DNA from: an uncultured Flavobacteriales bacterium
GTDB taxonomy: Bacteria; Bacteroidota; Bacteroidia; Flavobacteriales; UBA1820
Assembly (NCBI GenBank): GCA_959608625.1
Contig: CAUHQV010000003.1
Coordinates: forward strand, 1-64,000
Reading direction: 5' to 3'
Length of the DNA stretch: 64,000 bases
The position numbers and the translations under genes were made by a program. Position 1 is the stretch's first letter; each line of letters opens with the position of its first letter. The notes under the pieces were generated by a model, which saw only the letters and a list, made by a program, of their open reading frames with translations, had not been told where the DNA came from and searched no databases. Positions 62,064-64,000 of this stretch are shown piece by piece.

Positions 62064-62094
62064 CAAATGTAAAACAAAAATCTCCCGTTCCAAA
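62064..62094 (-). promoter_or_regulatory. Promoter of the activase-TetR unit
   Basis: On the minus strand TTTG at 62094-62091, 19 bases, then TACATTTG at 62071-62064: a full consensus match. The leader to the ATG at 61958 would be about 100 bases and contains the operator. Confidence 0.85.
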
Positions 62095-62250
62095 TTTTAA
62101 TTTTCGGGGGGGGCCATTTATTTCCAAAAACACGGTCGAAACAGCGCAAAAAAGGAGAAAAATAAAAAGTTAAAGTTTTGAGTGCCGCCAAAACCCGGCG
62201 GAAATTCCCACAGGATTGATCCGGTTCCGCCGACTCACCGCCTATCGAAA

Positions 62251-62291
62251 CGGGCCTGGTTCCTTTGCAAAGGAAAAAACCGGGAAGCCCG
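62251..62291. other. Long imperfect hairpin downstream of the PaaK-like gene
   Basis: A perfect 16-bp palindrome TTCCTTTGCAAAGGAA (62260-62275) nested in an outer stem CGGGC/GCCCG. It lies 17 bases after the ligase stop. There is no T run, so it may be a transcript 3'-end structure or a protein site. The rest of 62095-62250 shows nothing that I can name. Confidence 0.4.
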
Positions 62292-62307
62292 ATCCCTCCG
62301 CAGGATA

Positions 62308-63624
62308 TTAAAAAAAGTCGTATTTCGTTTCCCGCAGATCCACAAATTTTATGGGCTTCCGGTTCATCGGCGGCATCTGCAGCCGGGCTATGTATTCCGC
62401 CGGTTCAAACACGATCTGCGGAGCGACCAATATCCGGGAGCGGAACGTATCCTTTATCCGCTTGGCAAATCCGCCGCTGCCGTCCTCACAACCTATCTTT
62501 ATCAGTATCTGGTCCAATCCCAGCTTGTCGGTATACACCTCTACGATATAATTCTTCACATCCGGGATATTGTCCAGAATATCGTATAATACGGCCGGGT
62601 AGACCGCCACCCCTTTAAACCGGATCATCTGTTCCTTCCGGGTGATCACCGGACTCAACCTCGGAGTATTTCGCCCGCAGGAGCAGGGTTGGTTATAATG
62701 GAAACAGGTGTCGCCCGTCTTAAACCGGAGCAAAGGCATTCCCCGCACCCCGATCGTAGTTATGGTGACCTCGCCCGGTTCCCCTTCGCCCACCGGGTTG
62801 TTGTCGGAATCCAGAAGTTCCACAATGATCAGGTCCGGAGGCAGATGCACGCCTTCGAACCGATCGCATTCGGTGAAAGAAGTCTGTATTTCGGTCGACG
62901 TGTAAGCACAATAGAGAGACAACTCCCGCCACCGTTCATGGATATGATGGCCGAGTGTATTGTAGGAAAAATCGGGGAGCCTCAGATTCTCTCCCATACA
63001 GAGTGCCTTTCGCAAAGAACTGTCATTGTAATCGATACTGTTGGCTTCCGCATAATCCATCAATTTGATCAAAAAAGACGGGATCACGATACACCCGTTG
63101 GGTTCCACCCGGTGGATGGTATCCCATTGCAATTCAGGCAGGCCGTTCCCTACCCGCACCATCCCGCAGCCCAATTCCCGCGCACCCATAAAGCAAGCCA
63201 TCCCGGCCAGTGAACGACGGCCTATCGTGGTCATCAATTGAAGGATATCACCTTTGGAAAATCCCGCAGTAGAAAAAGAAAGGGCTTGATTGTATCCCAA
63301 ACGATCGAGGTCGGAAGAAGTCAATACAAAAGAGATCGGATCGCCAAGTGTCCCCGAAGAGGTCACATAATCTATGATCTCCGCCTTGGGCACGCATATA
63401 AAATCCTTATTGAATGCCTGAAGGTCATGCTTGGTAGTCACCGGTATTTTTTGCAAGTCTTCCAAGTATTTTATCCGGGAAAGGTCGATACCCTTTTCCG
63501 CAAACATCCGCTTATAAAACGGGGAACAGGCACCCAAATATTCCAATTCTTCTTTCATCCGTTCCTGCTGGAATTGTTTGATCTTTTCCGGGGATTCAAA
63601 CTGGATTTCGGGATTCCGTATCAT
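62308..63624 (-). CDS. PaaK-like phenylacetate-CoA ligase family protein
   Basis: 438 residues of the COG1541 adenylate-forming ligases. Motifs: EYLGACSPFYKRMFAEKGID at the start, the phosphate-binding loop VTSSGTLGDPISFVLTSSDL near residue 88, YCAYTSTEIQTSFTECDRFE near 237, GEPGEVTITTIGVRGMPLLR near 280 and RFKTGDTC. It activates aryl or other acids to CoA thioesters through an acyl-AMP. Although PaaK-like by motif, the acid is unknown; it neighbours another CoA-metabolism gene but is on a separate transcript. Confidence 0.88.
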   Translation of the reverse strand: MIRNPEIQFESPEKIKQFQQERMKEELEYLGACSPFYKRMFAEKGIDLSRIKYLEDLQKIPVTTKHDLQAFNKDFICVPKAEIIDYVTSSGTLGDPISFVLTSSDLDRLGYNQALSFSTAGFSKGDILQLMTTIGRRSLAGMACFMGARELGCGMVRVGNGLPELQWDTIHRVEPNGCIVIPSFLIKLMDYAEANSIDYNDSSLRKALCMGENLRLPDFSYNTLGHHIHERWRELSLYCAYTSTEIQTSFTECDRFEGVHLPPDLIIVELLDSDNNPVGEGEPGEVTITTIGVRGMPLLRFKTGDTCFHYNQPCSCGRNTPRLSPVITRKEQMIRFKGVAVYPAVLYDILDNIPDVKNYIVEVYTDKLGLDQILIKIGCEDGSGGFAKRIKDTFRSRILVAPQIVFEPAEYIARLQMPPMNRKPIKFVDLRETKYDFF

Positions 63625-63680
63625 TTTAGGATCTCTTAAGTAGTATTTTATTAAACGCTCCTCCAGGCAGGCATTTTCCC

Positions 63681-63709
63681 GCAGGTCAACAAATTATTCC
63701 GGCAGGTCA
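63681..63709. repeat. Direct repeat GCAGGTCA upstream of the PaaK-like gene
   Basis: GCAGGTCA occurs at 63681-63688 and 63702-63709, 21 bases apart, about two helical turns, in the region upstream of the ligase start. A possible paired regulator site; such a short repeat could be chance. Confidence 0.3.
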
Positions 63710-63825
63710 GACATGCAAATGGTTTTGTAAACATACTATTTTTCCGGATCAATTCACCGGATTTTTTCTGAAAGCCGGGACTAAAACAAAAATAAAACGC
63801 ACCCACAAATAAAACCCCTAAACGA

Positions 63826-64000
63826 TTACTTCAGTACCTTAAGGTCTCCCGCCTTTTTTACATCCTCTTCGGAGCCGATCACCACCGTCGGGCCACTTAC
63901 CGCCCAGCGTTCGTTGACCCAGATACGCCGCGGCTTGAACCGGACGATCCACAACCGGTTTCCCGGTTTGACGGCCCCCAGCATGAAATACACGTCCTCC
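63826..64000 (-). CDS. 3' end of an unidentified gene (5' part outside window)
   Basis: The last 58 codons of a leftward-reading frame run from the window edge to TAA at 63826-63828. The visible protein includes FMLGAVKPGNRLWIVRFKPR and WAVSGPTVVIGSEEDVKKAG, ending DLKVLK. Codon use resembles the neighbouring genes. I do not recognise the family; too little is visible to say more. Confidence 0.6.
   Translation of the reverse strand, partial: EDVYFMLGAVKPGNRLWIVRFKPRRIWVNERWAVSGPTVVIGSEEDVKKAGDLKVLK

Overview
The window looks like chromosome of a GC-rich Bacteroidales bacterium, most likely Alistipes or another Rikenellaceae. The evidence is: many promoters of the Bacteroidetes type (TTTG or TTG, about 17-23 bases, then TAnnTTTG); a FeoA-FeoB fusion; a short AtpC; a DUF4491 protein; and a ptb-buk butyrate pair. 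The genus is inferred from gene content and base composition by eye, not from a search. I recognised no rRNA, tRNA, CRISPR array, insertion sequence or complete prophage.

Layout. 1-1.4 kb: truncated ABC-F ATPase, divergent from atpDC. 3.4-10.1 kb: RelA/SpoT homologue, an exported protein, an S41 lipoprotein, uvrC and a flavodoxin-ferredoxin. 10.2-14.6 kb: DegT aminotransferase divergent from metY, then rsmE and tsaD. 14.6-20 kb: tamB-like gene and trmN6, followed by the first copy of a hairpin repeat. 20-25.5 kb: FHS-type sugar transporter, dusB, a CPBP protease and a glycoside-hydrolase-like protein. 25.6-30.6 kb: mutS, a YhcC-type radical SAM gene and an MFSD1-like transporter. 30.9-36.6 kb is the most accessory-looking part: hemerythrin protein plus LuxR regulator, four small unknown genes, an acyltransferase, a flavin reductase, an AraC/GyrI regulator and a frameshifted remnant. 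36.6-42 kb: feoAB with a 59-residue Cys-rich partner, DUF4491, an esterase, the second repeat copy, a thioesterase and rdgB. 42-44.2 kb: ptb-buk. 44.2-48.9 kb: clpX, clpP, a membrane-anchored GNAT protein and tig. 49-51.6 kb: a solitary phage portal gene, pnuC and ogt. 51.9-55.1 kb: galKTE. 55.2-64 kb: an AspT/YidE-like transporter, a TetR regulator, a 1402-residue acyl-CoA dehydratase activase, a PaaK-like ligase and the 3' end of an unidentified gene.

Most of it is housekeeping: ATP synthesis, stringent response, DNA repair, tRNA and rRNA modification, chaperone/protease, galactose use, iron uptake and butyrate formation. The items most worth a second look are: the full-length phage portal gene alone between tig and pnuC with its own consensus promoter; the giant activase whose promoter is covered by a perfect 16-bp palindrome, the likely site of the TetR protein encoded next to it; the membrane-tethered GNAT protein between tig and clpPX; the hemerythrin/degenerate-receiver pair; the coupled run of tiny genes at 32.4-33.5 kb with a paralogous membrane-protein pair; and a roughly 48-base two-hairpin repeat seen twice.
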